From Eutreptiella sp. 'Long Island Sound 2002' (lineage: Eukaryota > Euglenozoa > Euglenophyceae > Eutreptiales > Eutreptiaceae), in contig OZ038392.1 in assembly GCA_964036045.1 (NCBI GenBank), positions 36,593,330 through 36,657,329 of the forward strand: a stretch of DNA of 64,000 nt, in the 5' to 3' direction. Both the position numbers and the translations under genes were made by a program. This document shows, piece after piece, positions 53,393 through 64,000 of this stretch. Below the pieces are notes generated by a model. The model worked only from the letters and a program-made list of their open reading frames with translations. It did no database searches and was not told the origin of the DNA. Position 1 is the first letter of the stretch. The number at the start of each line of letters is the position of its first letter.

Positions 53393-53621
53393 CAGGCCAC
53401 CGCTTGGTGGCGACCGGGGGGAGGGGGTCAGAGGCCCAAAAAAAATTTGTGCACCTAAAATCGACCTCCGATTTCGGGACCCGTTGATGAATTTCATTTT
53501 GTTCCTGAGGAAGAATTTTCTGATGTCGGTGGGTAGGTGGGTGGGTGGGTGGGTGGGTCAGGCGGAGGAACCCAGGCTGCCATTCCGCCCCCCCTCTCCG
53601 GTAACAGTAAGCCGTGGCCTG
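53393..53621. mobile_element. hAT-like MITE, copy 2 (229 bp)
   Basis: Termini CAGGCCACCGCTTGGTGG and, inverted, GTAAGCCGTGGCCTG. The 8-bp flanks are GTTGGTGG and GTTGCGGG (six of eight). The interior GTCAGAGGCCCAAAAAA, AATCGACCTCCGATTTCGGG and GATGAATTTCATTTTG matches the other copies. A GGTGGGTGGG tract is expanded at 53,530. Confidence 0.62.
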
Positions 53622-53858
53622 GTTGCGGGTTGCACCGGGTGTGTGGCATGCAAACTGGTCTGCGATCGCGTTTTCGTTGTTGTCTTTTTTTTTTTTTAAA
53701 GAACTCCCGTTTGCATCCATTTTGGAGTTGACCCCATCGCCGGGGGGTAGCGGTGCTGTGGCTTGGCATTGAGAGTGACCAAAACTCATGCGTGCGGGAC
53801 GTGCCAAATTGCTCGAGCCGACAGTGTGCGGGACGAACACGCCTTCTGGGGGGCGCAG

Positions 53859-53971
53859 AAGTGGCCAAGTCCCCGTGTTCAAGCATTCCCTCAATGGCTT
53901 CGCCCTACGTCACAGCGGCCCAGGCAGATCCGCACCGAATTCTTCTCAGTCCCATTTCACCGTCTGTGATT
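53859..53971 (+). CDS. Model C, candidate exon 5
   Basis: After TCTGGGGGGCGCAG one base completes Arg (phase 2 from 52,463), then SGQVPVFKHSLNGFALRHSG and PGRSAPNSSQSHFTVCD follow to TAG 53,969-53,971. It may be the last exon. Alternatively, splicing at GTCTGT (53,962) in phase 0 would lead to 54,305. The acceptor has a weak pyrimidine tract. Confidence 0.42.
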
Positions 53972-54304
53972 AGCACGTGGAGAAGTCATATGCCTTCCAA
54001 TTCTCACTAAGATGGCATTCTACTGCGCCTGTTCACCGCGTGTTCTTGGTGAGAGCATTCCGTGGCCTTGCGTGATGGGTTTGCTGAACTACCGCGCGGC
54101 CGCTCGGGGGTGTCGTGCACGCGACGGACCGTTTCATGCGGCGTTTCATGTGATTTGGTCATCCATCCAAACGCAAACTGTACAGCCCGTGGAAATCCGA
54201 CTCTTGCTTCTGTGAGGAATCGATCCATCGATCCATCGCAGTGTCCAGCCCACGCCCTCCATCCCGCCCTCATGTATCGTTTTGCATGTTTGTTCTCTGT
54301 ACAG

Positions 54305-54710
54305 CTCGCCTCGGACCTGCTCTTAACCCCTGACCCCGAGGCCGAAGGGCGAACGCGGTTTGGCCGCCCCCCCTCCGTCGCACGGCGACCGCCCTCGGGT
54401 CGGACGACACGTTTTGCCTCCCTCAGAAACCCACGGCTTGACCCGGGATTTCCCAAGGACCCGTCGGCCATTCTGCCACCGCGTGCCCCTCACAAAGCCT
54501 TTTGGGCAGCGTCACGTGCCAAGCCACAGTCCCAATGCCCTGGCAACAGCGCGTCCCCCCGCCCTCTCTCTATCGCGCACCCGATGGGGGCCCCATGCCG
54601 CCACGCGGGACATGACCGGCGCGCCCGTCATCTACAACTGACCCCCCCTGACCCGTGGTGGTGTCCCGCCTTCATGAGGGTCTCTATGACCGCGGGGAGG
54701 GCGGGGGAGG
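54305..54710 (+). CDS. Model C, candidate exon 6
   Basis: The acceptor GTTTGTTCTCTGTACAG is strong and the donor GTAAGC at 54,711 is consensus. Phase 0 reading gives LASDLLLTPDPEAEGRTRFG, RPPSVARRPPSGRTTRFAS, DPGFPKDPSAILPPRAPHKA and ASRAKPQSQCPGNSASPRPL. It is basic, Pro/Arg-rich. Another frame ends MTGAPVIYN at 54,641 and is also plausible. No family is recognised. Confidence 0.42.
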
Positions 54711-54819
54711 GTAAGCGCCGGCAGTCAGTCAGCCCTAACCCACTAACCCCTCGGCTAACCCCCTTTTGCATCAGCGTCCAGGACCTTAATCGGCTTTTGC
54801 CCCTCCACGTTTCTGTGAC

Positions 54820-54906
54820 ACACACGCACGTACGCACGCATGCACCGCACCCACGGACGCACACGCGCACGCGCACGCACACACACGCGCGCGCGCACAC
54901 ACGTAC
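54820..54906. repeat. CA/CG alternating tract
   Basis: ACACACGCACGTACGCACGC, then ACGCGCACGCGCACGCACAC and GCGCGCGCGCACACAC. Alternating purine-pyrimidine DNA of this kind can form Z-DNA. Confidence 0.85.
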
Positions 54907-55183
54907 ACTGCGTGCCGCAGCATGCGGGGGCCTGGAAAGGCCCGAGGGACCCTCAAGTGGAGCGTGAGCTGGCGACTGAGATCCCACGATGGTCTCCCGA
55001 GGTCCAGAACACTGCAAAGGCAGGCAGCCCGGATCTCTGCCTCCTCGCCTTTCTCATCCCTTTGAGTCGCCTTCGCTTATTGATCATACTCCAACAGAAA
55101 TGGCGTTTCATGGCCCCTTTCCGAGCCCATACTTGTCCTTTTGTTGCTGTCGCCCCTCGTGGCCTGTGCGCGCGCCTGCACAG

Positions 55184-55405
55184 CCCACGTCGCGTGCGGA
55201 CAGCGCTGACCCGGTGCTGTCCTTCTTCGAACCCGTGGTCAGGGGCCGTCCCTCAGAAACCGCCCCTGTGCAAAGGCGCGTCACATCACGGCAGAACGGC
55301 AGGAAACCACGCCGCAGTGGCGTCCCATGCCGCCTGCGACAGAAGGGGCTCATGTCACGAGCCGCTTCTGTCAAAGTTTGCGCGGCACCAGCTCTGCTTG
55401 TTTGA
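55184..55405 (+). CDS. Unassigned candidate terminal exon
   Basis: After GCGCGCCTGCACAG (phase 0) the frame reads PTSRADSADPVLSFFEPVV, RGRPSETAPVQRRVTSRQNG, RKPRRSGVPCRLRQKGLMSR and ends CAAPALLV at TGA 55,403-55,405. It is basic and Ser/Arg-rich, like the end of model C. An upstream partner ending in phase 0 could be 54,921-55,001 (HAGAWKGPRDPQVERELATE), but both donors are weak. Confidence 0.35.
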   Translation, partial: PTSRADSADPVLSFFEPVVRGRPSETAPVQRRVTSRQNGRKPRRSGVPCRLRQKGLMSRAASVKVCAAPALLV

Positions 55406-55431
55406 GGGATGAAGGGTGGAGCCCTTTCTAC

Positions 55432-55668
55432 CAAGCCATTGCCCAGTGTTGCGGACACCCTACCCCCCCCCAGGGGGGGGGGATGGGTCAGAGGCCAAAA
55501 TAGATTTGTGTACCTAAAAATCGGCCTCAAATTTCCGGCCCCTTTCATAAATTTCATTTTTCACCCGAGGAACAATGTTTTTGATGTGGGTGAGTGGGTG
55601 GGTCGGCCAGGGCTGGCCAGAGCCCCAAACACCCCCCCCCCCCGGGGGGGTCACCAAGCAATGGCCTG
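55432..55668. mobile_element. hAT-like MITE, copy 3 (237 bp) with 8-bp duplication
   Basis: Termini CAAGCCATTGCCCAGTG and, inverted, CACCAAGCAATGGCCTG. The 8-bp flanks are identical: CTTTCTAC at 55,424-55,431 and 55,669-55,676. Eight-base duplications and CA-starting ends are typical of hAT elements. The interior GGGTCAGAGGCCAAAAT, AAAATCGGCCTCAAATTTCC and TCATAAATTTCATTTTTCA is shared with the other copies. No coding capacity. Confidence 0.78.
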
Positions 55669-57585
55669 CTTTCTACCCCCCAACTTCCACCGATGACTTA
55701 CAATTTCAATGGGGCATCTGGAACCAACGATCTGGTGAATGCTGCCAATACGAGGCGCATGGTCGGGTGACAGTGGTGCTACGCCGGGGCCTCTGATACA
55801 CAAAGCATGGGATGTCATGCAGCAGCGTGTGCCACACCGCACGCCATTTGTGGGCGGAGGGCAAGTCGCGATGCCGCGTGTGTGTTGCAGCGTGTTGTTG
55901 CCTGCCGCACGATGGGTGGCGGGGGGCGGGGGGGCTTTGCATTGCCCCTGGGGATTTTCCTGGGCTCATTCCCTGGTTTTTGGGGTACGGAGGACGTCCG
56001 GCCGGCTTCAAGGGTTGCGGAAAAAAACTCAGGTCCGAACTCCCAAGTGGCGCCGAGATACGGCTGTTGGAAGGAGTCCGAGTTTGGTGGAAAAATGGCA
56101 TTTTTTTCAATCGTGGACCTTACGGAATTTGGCGCCGAGTGAATACATCGTTGAGTTGGCCGGCCCATCCCCGGCAGATTTGGAGCCCTAGTACCCCTGG
56201 TGTGGGGTCCTGTGCAGGGGATGGGCGTGTGGGGGTGGCCTGTGGCCTTTCCTAACAGAACGGAGCATGCATTGCTCCATGCCAAATGCAGTGGCCTGCT
56301 GAGCCAAGTACAACAAATCTGCCCCCCCCCCCCCCATTTTGTTACTCTGCGGAAATGATGGGGCCATGGCAGACACGGTAACAACACAGGGGTGTGCAAC
56401 CTGAGACCAGACCTCATTTGAACAAGGACCTGTGGTTCCTCTACCTGAGCAAAGGATAGACACTTTGAGGTTCCATCCACCTGCTCCCCTGAGCCACACA
56501 CTTGTGCAAAATCATTCTCAGCCCAGCTAGAGGCACCCTCTGAGAAGTCCTAGCCATGGGAGTCCCACACTGGGAACGCGGATTCAAGCCCCGAACAGCC
56601 AGTTACGGCCGTCATGGTGCCGGCGGCACATGCCAGCCACCCTACCACGGCTGGCAACTACCCCCAACACTGGAGCCCTCATTTCAGGGGTTCCAACGGG
56701 ACAAGGTCTACAAGGTGGGAAGTCGCTCGTCGACGGGCAGAATAGGGGAGGGTCGCAGCATGTGTCACCACTGGCAGCTGGAACTAGTGGTCCCCAAGCT
56801 TCACACCAAAGGCCTTGCTCCGCTAGCCCCCCCCCCCTTCACACACATGCAGTACCACGCGTGTGCTGACGTATGGCTCATTGGGTCCGCCATGGAAAGC
56901 AGCAGTGACCCTGTTGGCCTGCTTCGGTCGATCCTCCGCACCCTTGCCAACTGGTGGGGGTCTCAGTGCTTTTGCCTTCAGCATGCCTCATGCACGGTGA
57001 AGGAAAAAAAAATACCAGGAGAAGAACAACAGCAGCGGCAAAATGCAGGGAGACGCTGCGCCCTCCTTGATGGGTAAGACTTGGTGATCCGGACCCCCTG
57101 CCCCGTGTGACATTTTCCACATCGGTGGTGGTTGGCCACCCTCCAAACTCCACTGCCATGGCCAAGCAGTCCGTCAAGCTCATGAGAAATCCCAAGGCTG
57201 AATTTTGAGGTGCTTTCTGAGTTTCCACTGTGGCGCGCGTGGAGCCGCAATAGGACAAGGACTGGGGTCAGAGGAATTTCTGTAATTAGATATTTCAGGT
57301 CCATATTAGTTCAGGTGAAGGCGTCGGTGTTCTTTACACATGGTCTCACTGCATAGCAGCATTCAAAGAAAAGCGCTGATTATGACCGTGCATTCTTCTA
57401 ACCTTCTCTGTGTCCTACATGCCCCTGCACAGGCACCGTACATCCCAGACATGTGGTGGACCTGCAGCAAGGAAAAATCATTCTCCATTATCTTCATCAT
57501 CAGTACAGGTTTGTGATACCTGAAATTGGTCCCTCTTGTGCCGAAACCTGTTTGACCTGGTTCTCCCCTCCTGAAGGCTTACAGG
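55669..57585. other. No firm gene
   Basis: A poly-C run lies at 56,323-56,335. The stretch 56,600-57,200 has words shared with the 50.4-50.9 kb repeat (TTCAGGGGTTCCAACGGGAC, GACAAGGTCTAC). Frames at 55,739-56,255 and 56,556-57,077 are open without recognised features. Confidence 0.45.
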
Positions 57586-57745
57586 AGAACGGCCGACAAC
57601 CATAGGAGGAGCCCCCCCCCCCAGACCAAAGTGACCATTGTGGGAAAAAATTTTACAATCAGGAAAATCTGATCAGGCCTTTTTTGGTACACAATTTTTT
57701 GGGTCCCAGACCCTCACCCCCCCCCTCTTCTCTTCTAATGTTAGC
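57586..57745 (+). repeat. GGTCCCAGACC repeat family, copy 3
   Basis: GAACGGCCGACAACCATAGG, poly-C, GACCAAAGTGACCATTG, GGCCTTTTTTGGTACACAA, GGTCCCAGACCCTCACC and CTCTTCTCTTCTAATG. It matches the 46.7-kb copy best. What follows (57,746-57,990) is open in two frames but unassigned. Confidence 0.65.
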
Positions 57746-58680
57746 CTGCCGTCCTGTGCCATCCACACCTGCTTTCTATCCTGGGTGGGCAAACTGTACG
57801 GAGATTAGCATCGCGTTGTCCCCTGCTTCTCTATCTGGTCCAATTCCTCAGCCCGGTGTCATGCCGATGTTCTTGCTTGTTGTACCCCGTCACTTTTCAG
57901 TGCAATGTGTCTTCTTTCCTGTATTCAACGGCCATGTGCACCTGCATCCATGTGCATGTGTGATCAACGAGGGACCCTGGATCTCCTGACCCCATCAGTG
58001 CCAGATGTGCACTGTGTGTGTGAACACTCTGAATCTGACCACAAGGATCCAGGTGTTAGGTCCACATTGCATGCCTGGGGTCTACATGCGCAATCGTGGT
58101 CACCCCCGAGTTGCCCGAGTTGTGGGGCGCCACTGGGTCACTAGTCCTTGCCTGCTGGCTGGGTATTATGTTTTGTTGCGGTCACCCACTTTCGGACCTG
58201 AAACTCATGTCCAGCATGATGCTCTCAACTGTCCAAGATGCTCAAGCACTGGGCCTGGTCTGAGGAGACATCTTGGCATGGAAAACACCCTTGCGGAAAA
58301 AGCACTCGGCGTTGTCTCCACAATTTTCAGTGCCTTTGGCGTTGGTTCCAGGGAAGGGCAGGGGGGACTGTGGCTTGGCGCATCGCGCGCTGAAATGCGT
58401 GTTTGCGTGAACATGCCATGCACCACCAGTTGTTCTTTGGGTGCCTGAGCCCCTTTTGAGAGGCAGCAATATATTGTAACCCCCCCCCCCCCAAATTGAA
58501 GCTAACACCATGGCCTCGTCCCAAACCCCCCCAAATTGAAATCCCCACCAGGGTCTTGTCGATCCGTATTTTCTGGGGTTCCGGGAGGGTGGTTCATACC
58601 CGGGGGGGGGGGGGGTATTAGGGTCGGATTGTTCAGGCACCGTGTGTTCTTTTGTCTGTGTTCTGTTGTCTTTTGCCCAG

Positions 58681-58764
58681 CATCGTTTGATGAGGATGAT
58701 GCCCGCGGCATTAGACATGTCAGATGTCGAAAGCATCTCTGATGGAGCTCGTCCTCTTGCTGAG
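58681..58764 (+). CDS. Candidate exon, unassigned
   Basis: The acceptor CTGTTGTCTTTTGCCCAG is strong. Phase 0 reading gives HRLMRMMPAALDMSDVESIS and DGARPLAE. Another frame also stays open into the next 80 bases (HVLCVHIRGKGGCFYDVDS). The choice of frame and the donor are unclear. Confidence 0.28.
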
Positions 58765-61159
58765 GGGTCAATCTGGCCCTGTGCATGTTTTGTGTGTTCA
58801 TATCCGAGGCAAAGGAGGGTGTTTTTATGACGTGGATTCGCTGGTGCCCTGGAGGGCGGGGAGGGGGGGCAATGGGGGGGGGGGGGGCACTGGCGTTTTG
58901 CAGCTTCTCAGCCTTGCGCCTGTGGCTGGGTGTCTGCCTAAGAGCACGTCGTGGCATTGCGTCCTCGTGACTGCCATGAATGGTGCAGGGTTAGGACATG
59001 GGATGCCAACCTCCGGGTGAGAAGGCCCCTCACCTCCTGCGTCCCCACGGACGAAGAGCTCAAATCATGGCTGGCGTGGGCCAAAGGACCCGAGATGGAC
59101 GTCGTGCTCGCAGTGGGTCCAATGGCGAATTGCGAATTGCGAGATCCGCTGGCGGATACAATGGGACTGCACTTGCAGGACCTGCCCGCCCACTGCAGCC
59201 TCTGATATAGATGTCAAAATCGGAGTAACGCTGTTGATACCGGCCAGTGGTTGCTAACCACTCACTGACTAGCACCATGTGCCTGACGATGCACGACAAC
59301 AAATTAATGTCAGGAGGCTGGGCTCAGGTATCCCGTGGCATAAGGGCGGGGACAACTTGCGAAAACTATGTTCACGGTGTTTTGTCAGTCAATTTTGGAT
59401 CATGCAGTTTGCTGAGCCGAGCTGGAAGTGTATTGCTGCATTGCTGAGCAGACGTTGTGGCACAATCCAATACAACGGCACATTTGAAAACGTGCCACAT
59501 GTCGTGAGGGCTCTCCGCACCCGCAGCTGTAGGCTAGAAACATGTCGAGGAGATGATTCGCGCATCAAGCGCTAGAATCGTTTTCCCATTCCGTAATGGG
59601 ATTTGGGATGATGTGGGCTGTCTGTCGTGAAGGATGAGTCTGCAATTTTTTTGCTTCCGTGAAAAATTTGACGCACTACCCCTGTGTGCCCCTTGAGCCT
59701 GAGAGTTGTGTGAGTTGTGGTGAGGCAGGAGCAGAAGAGAAGTGCATGTGTGGTGAGTCCTTTGCCTGCAGCTGAGTGTGTGTTGTGGTGGGGCACTGCA
59801 ACCCCACTCTGCACCTGGAGCATGAGGATTGTGTTTCATGTGGGGAGCTCTGGGTCGCTGCTCTGGGGCCCGAGGCTTGTCCCTAATTTTGTATGCGCCT
59901 TCATGGGTTTGCCACCTGCCCTCCGTTGCGGAGCCACAGGCTTGTCCCACCACAGAGACCCACTTACGTTGTACCAACCCCGTGTTTGCCCCGTTTTTGA
60001 GGCTTTTTTTGTCACGTATTTTTTTCTTTGTATTCTGGCATTTTTTCGGCGATCTTCTAATGGAGGACACACGGTATGTTTTCTGGTCGTGGCCGGGTGC
60101 ACCATTGTTGTGGTCATACTCGTACTGGCACAACAGCGGTGGTCTCTGTGACCAATTTCTACCCAAGAGTCGAATCGTTCCACGTCGTGCATCGCAAAAT
60201 GCATTTCGATGTTTGTCGACAAGGAATTTTCCACTTCGTGGCCTAGAGCGGAACACCGAAACAAAAGCGCAATTCGATTTTTCCGCTTGCAGAAGTTTTA
60301 TAATTTTGTGCAGTGCTTGCAAGCTGAGCGAGCCTCCGGATCTGATTTATGTCTGTCATGGCTCCCATCTTCTACCTGAGATATATCATCCAGGTCCACC
60401 ATGGCATTTCAATTTTGTTGGCACTCACCGTCCGGTGACAGGGATTGGTGGCAGCGTCAACCAGTAACACATTTTCACATATTTTCCGCCGTCCTGCAGA
60501 GGTAGGCACTCCCAGGCATTTCTCCAAAGTGATGAAGGTGTGGTGTGAAGCGATCTGAAGCAGCACCCAGCCCCGTGTTTCACTCTTGCACATGATGACT
60601 GTCACTTGTAGACAAACAAATTGGCACAAAACGCAACAAGTGGCATACCTCCACATATGCGATCCCTGCCGATGCACACACGTGTCAAGTGTGACAGCAC
60701 AGTGGTCATGACAAAGTGTGTCAGCACATCCCATGCAATGCCGGGCATCAGTGGAATTGTGTGAAGCAAAGGTGTGCATTTATGTTCACATGCATATGCC
60801 CTGCATGCACACTAATGGCCATTCATGCATTCTCCCAGAGTGACAGGGAGACCATGCCTCACAAGAAACCAGGCTCTGCCAAAACAGCAGCCAGTGCAGG
60901 GGTTTTTTTAGGTACATTTCTGGGCAGTTTAGGTAGGTATGCAGTATTCCCCGCTCGGGGGACCCCGAGATGGCAGGTTATGCAGCCAAATTTAGTCTTT
61001 CACACCGCGGGCACCCAAGACAACAGTGCCCAGCCCTATAAGGTTGTCCAGAAAACCATACAGTGAGCAGGCTACGCCAGCTCCTCTTGGTCTAGAAGCC
61101 CCTAGCCCTATAACATTGAGCTCAATTTTGTGATTTCTCATCTGTTTGTATGCGTCCAG

Positions 61160-61369
61160 CACTGTGCAAAAAAGGACCTTGTTTTTGTGCTATGCTCAAT
61201 CGCTTTACGAAAATGGCAAAGAAAGACATTGCTCTGAACGTCACATTGTGGCTGTACAGGGCAATGATGTGCAAGTTTGTTGCAGTCTGTCAAGTTAAAA
61301 TGCATGGGATTGGTGACACGCATGCATCAAAGTTATCTGCTTGGATCACGCTGTTCCAGAAGGACGATA
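61160..61369 (+). CDS. Candidate internal exon, unassigned
   Basis: The exon lies between TTGTATGCGTCCAG and the consensus donor GTGAGT. It reads LCKKGPCFCAMLNRFTKMAK, KDIALNVTLWLYRAMMCKFV, AVCQVKMHGIGDTHASKLSA and WITLFQKDD. Entry is phase 1 and exit phase 1. Upstream, an exon with MPHKKPGSAKTAAS (ATG 60,854) is a possible start but does not match in phase without an extra exon. The sequence is Lys/Cys/Met-rich with no known domain. Base composition is more AT-rich than in models B and C. Confidence 0.4.
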
Positions 61370-61655
61370 GTGAGTTCGGAGCGTGCAGCGATTGGTGATA
61401 TGTCTCCCAAGGAACCGAGTTTCCCAGTGGGGGCAATCCTGGCTCTCCACTGGTAACACGCCGACAGAATGGGGGCATTGACATGTGATGTACATATTAT
61501 CTTGAGCTGAGAGACTCTCGAGAGCATGGTGTGCAATGCTGCCAGGCTACAGAATTCCACGGGAGGCAGTAGGAGCACCCAACCCCCCCTTTTTTTGGAA
61601 ATGTTGGTGTGAAGCAGTTTTAAGTGCGCTCACGATTATCATGGTCAACCAGATA

Positions 61656-62023
61656 GTGACCAAGAGCAAGGCAATTCCATTTAGAAGATTGCCAAGAATC
61701 GCAATGCACTGCACATCTTAGACCCTTTGCACCCAAAATTTCAAGCTGGTTGCGTGGGGAATCCCCAAACTGCATGCGGTGTTTTTCAATGTGTTTGGTG
61801 GATGAGGAAGTTGTAGTAGGCGGCAATGTTCTTTTTTCTACATGTGCTTTGCATGTTAACTGGGCACCAGGGGCACGGAATGTGTCAGTATTGGAGGGAG
61901 CTATGATTTGTGGGTCCCACGAAACTACACGCAATGCACTCCCTCAGTCTAATTTTTCCTGGGCGCATCATACACTATATCTATGGCATGTGTTTTGCCT
62001 GTGCATTGCAGCTGTTGTGTCTT
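61656..62023 (+). other. Open frame, unassigned
   Basis: A frame without stops runs for about 120 codons to TGA 62,021-62,023 and includes SSWLRGESPNCMRCFSMCLV and NVLFSTCALHVNWAPGARN. It could be the next exon after 61,369 or remnant sequence. No family is recognised. Confidence 0.25.
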
Positions 62024-62254
62024 GACAAGTGCCTGGGTTTCAACACAACTTCAACAGCCTTTACTTTGTGTGCATTGTTTACTTTGTGTGGTCTTGCTTG
62101 TGTTGTTCGATTCGTTTCGAGGGAGCTCCCCTTGGTGCCTCCTCCCACTGCTCCTGGAGTACAGTGGGAATACAAAGCATGTGGTTGTGGGTTTAAACCC
62201 ACCCCAAAATGGGGGATAAAACCGCCCCCAACCCCTGTTTTGGCCATTTTTGAC

Positions 62255-62475
62255 CCCTGGGGTGGTTTTATGCCACCTGGAGGTGGTTTTATCCCCCCTT
62301 TTGGGGGTGTGGGTTTATCCCCTCATAGGGGTGGTTTTATCCCTGCAAAGGGGTGGTTTTATCCCCCCAAGGGGGTGGTTTTATCCCCCCATTGGGTCAT
62401 TTGGGGGGGGGGGGGTATTGCCCCTTTGGGGTAGTTTTGTCCCCCCTTTTCGGTGATTTTATCCCCCCATCGGGC
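62255..62475. repeat. 22-24 bp minisatellite (GGTGGTTTTATCCCCCC)
   Basis: Seven to eight units share GGTGGTTTTATCCCC followed by a variable 4-6 bases and GGG, with length changes between units. The reading frames here (GGFIPPxGG) arise from the repeat. Confidence 0.85.
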
Positions 62476-64000
62476 GGGGGGGCGGGGTGGTTGTCACCCT
62501 TTTAGGGGCGGAGGGGTATGGCCCATCTCTATGTTAACCTAGAACCAGGGTACCGGAAGACAAGTTTGGGTATGGAGGTAGGGGAGGTGATGGAGGGTGA
62601 GGGAACGACATATGGCTTTACACTCAGTGTTTTATTTCACATTGCTCTTTGTATATGTGTTATAGGATGTCTAACCTGGCTGGGCACAATTTTACAAATG
62701 GGGTTCAAAAAGGAGCAGTAAATTGGTGGGCAATTTGAGCGAGTGACCAAAATCTTGAAAGGGGCATCCCCCAAACCCCAACAAATTGGACATATTGATG
62801 AAACAAAGACTAGCCTGAATTAAAGTCAAGCAATTCCGCTACGTGGTGCCACAGAAGCAGACCAAGGGTGGGAATCCGTTTTTGCCTCTTGTTGTATTTC
62901 CAAATTGTGGGCACCAAGTAAGTCAAAACCTACTGCACCCAGAACCTTTCTTGGAGATCATGGTGCTTTTGGCAAAATGTTGCACAAACAAGTACTCAAG
63001 CATCACAATCTGTTTCTGCACAGCAAGAGTGCAATCAACGGCTGACTAGTGGCACAAAACTGATCCGCCTGAACAACATTGGATTGCCGTGATTATCTCA
63101 CCTCTGTCAAACTAAACTGTTTTGAGTAGCACCTGTGGCTCCAAAGCTCTTCTTCGTGGATTGGCATGGTTCTACCATTTTAAAGGGTGCCACTGGATCA
63201 TTTGGCCCCAAAAGCAGTGTCCGGGTGGTCCGCTACCTAGGTGTCATTTCGCACACTCACTGAGCCGCCAACCAGTGGCGCCATCTGAAGCACCGCGGAG
63301 AGGCGTTGCCAATCGTTACTAAAAAAGCCTTCGCACCACCCAAATGTTGGAGAGACCCAACCAAACCCACAACAAAGACTCTTAGCAAATAAAATAAACA
63401 CAATTCTTACCAAAAAAGCCACCCGTTCTTTTTGAAAAACCCAAACTTTTCCAAAAAAAACCCAAACTGCGCCCCCATTTGTGACCCAAAAAACTCCCAA
63501 ACTTTACCAAACAAGCTTTTGCGCCATTCAAACGTTTGAACGACTTTGTCACACTTTGCACCCAAACATAATTGCACCACAAACACGGAGCATTGAAACG
63601 CATAACGAAAGTCCACATACATCAAACCGATTGAGCAATTGTTGTTGCATGGATGTAGGTATATATAATTGTTTTCCGGGCACTTAGTATACCCATGCTC
63701 ACACAAATATGCTACTTTACGACAAGGGCTGTGCACCTGAGGCAAGCCGAAACAAATAGACTAAAGAGCAATGACCTACCAAAAGGGCCGACTGGTGGGC
63801 AAAAGATCCGTTGGTGTTGGAAAGGGAAGCCAATGCATAAAAAAACCGCCCTCCGTCAGCACTCACAACCACTACAACCAGTTGCACCAGTGGGTAAACC
63901 CACAAACAAACACTGCATAGTCTTTACTATTGTCCGCTAAAGCCTGTGCCTTGGTTTTCACCGGGTTGGGCATGCATGCCACTATTCGCTGGTTACAGCA
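62476..64000. other. No gene; C/A-rich strand-asymmetric tract
   Basis: The part from 63,330 to 63,600 is dominated by CCCAAAC, CCAAACC and AAAAACCC words on the plus strand, roughly every 12 to 25 bases. Short frames such as 62,518-62,721 (67 codons, one hydrophobic segment FHIALCICVIGCLTWLGTIL) have no support beyond openness. Confidence 0.4.

Noticed and set aside
62255-62475. Gly/Pro-rich protein (GGFIPPxGG)
   Set aside because: The minisatellite explains the peptide, and unit length changes break the frame between copies.

Overview
The window is nuclear DNA of a eukaryote. It has no bacterial-style operons or Shine-Dalgarno sites. Coding stretches are short, are flanked by GT and AG dinucleotides, and join in matching phase across introns of 0.1 to 4 kb. 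A PG-rich (SHIPPO/STPGR) repeat gene, a protein class found mainly in cilia and flagella, suggests a flagellated protist or alga, but I cannot place the lineage. Gene density is low. Homopolymer G/C runs, microsatellites, minisatellites and transposon remnants fill most of the space.

Layout. 1-6.8 kb is a complex tandem array (seven partial to full units) with a TATAAAA element and a 13-bp-arm hairpin in most units. 7.0-9.9 kb holds two exons of a SHIPPO-repeat gene. 10-27 kb is a transposon-rich accessory region: two copies of a ~310-bp MITE, three PIF/Harbinger-like elements with short target duplications, one carrying DDE transposase residues and a cysteine-rich tail and another carrying an ORF with a PCNA-box-like motif, plus tRNA-derived SINE-like pieces. 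27.5-42.5 kb reads as one plus-strand gene (model B) of at least eleven exons: an alpha-helical/coiled-coil N-terminal part, then a Ser/Pro/Ala-rich C-terminal part. One of its introns (30,256-32,205) contains arrays with exact 10-bp and 20-bp periods arranged as a very large inverted repeat. 43-55 kb holds exons of a very GC-rich, Pro/Ala-rich protein (model C) that shares the short motif RPxSA with model B and carries a PP1-docking-like KVTF motif. It may be the same gene as B or its neighbour. 55-64 kb is mostly repeats with a few unassigned candidate exons.

Exon calls rest on open frame, splice dinucleotides, phase compatibility between successive exons and protein-like composition. No transcript evidence was available, so first exons, last exons and some boundaries are uncertain. 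The proteins of B and C are not assigned to named families.
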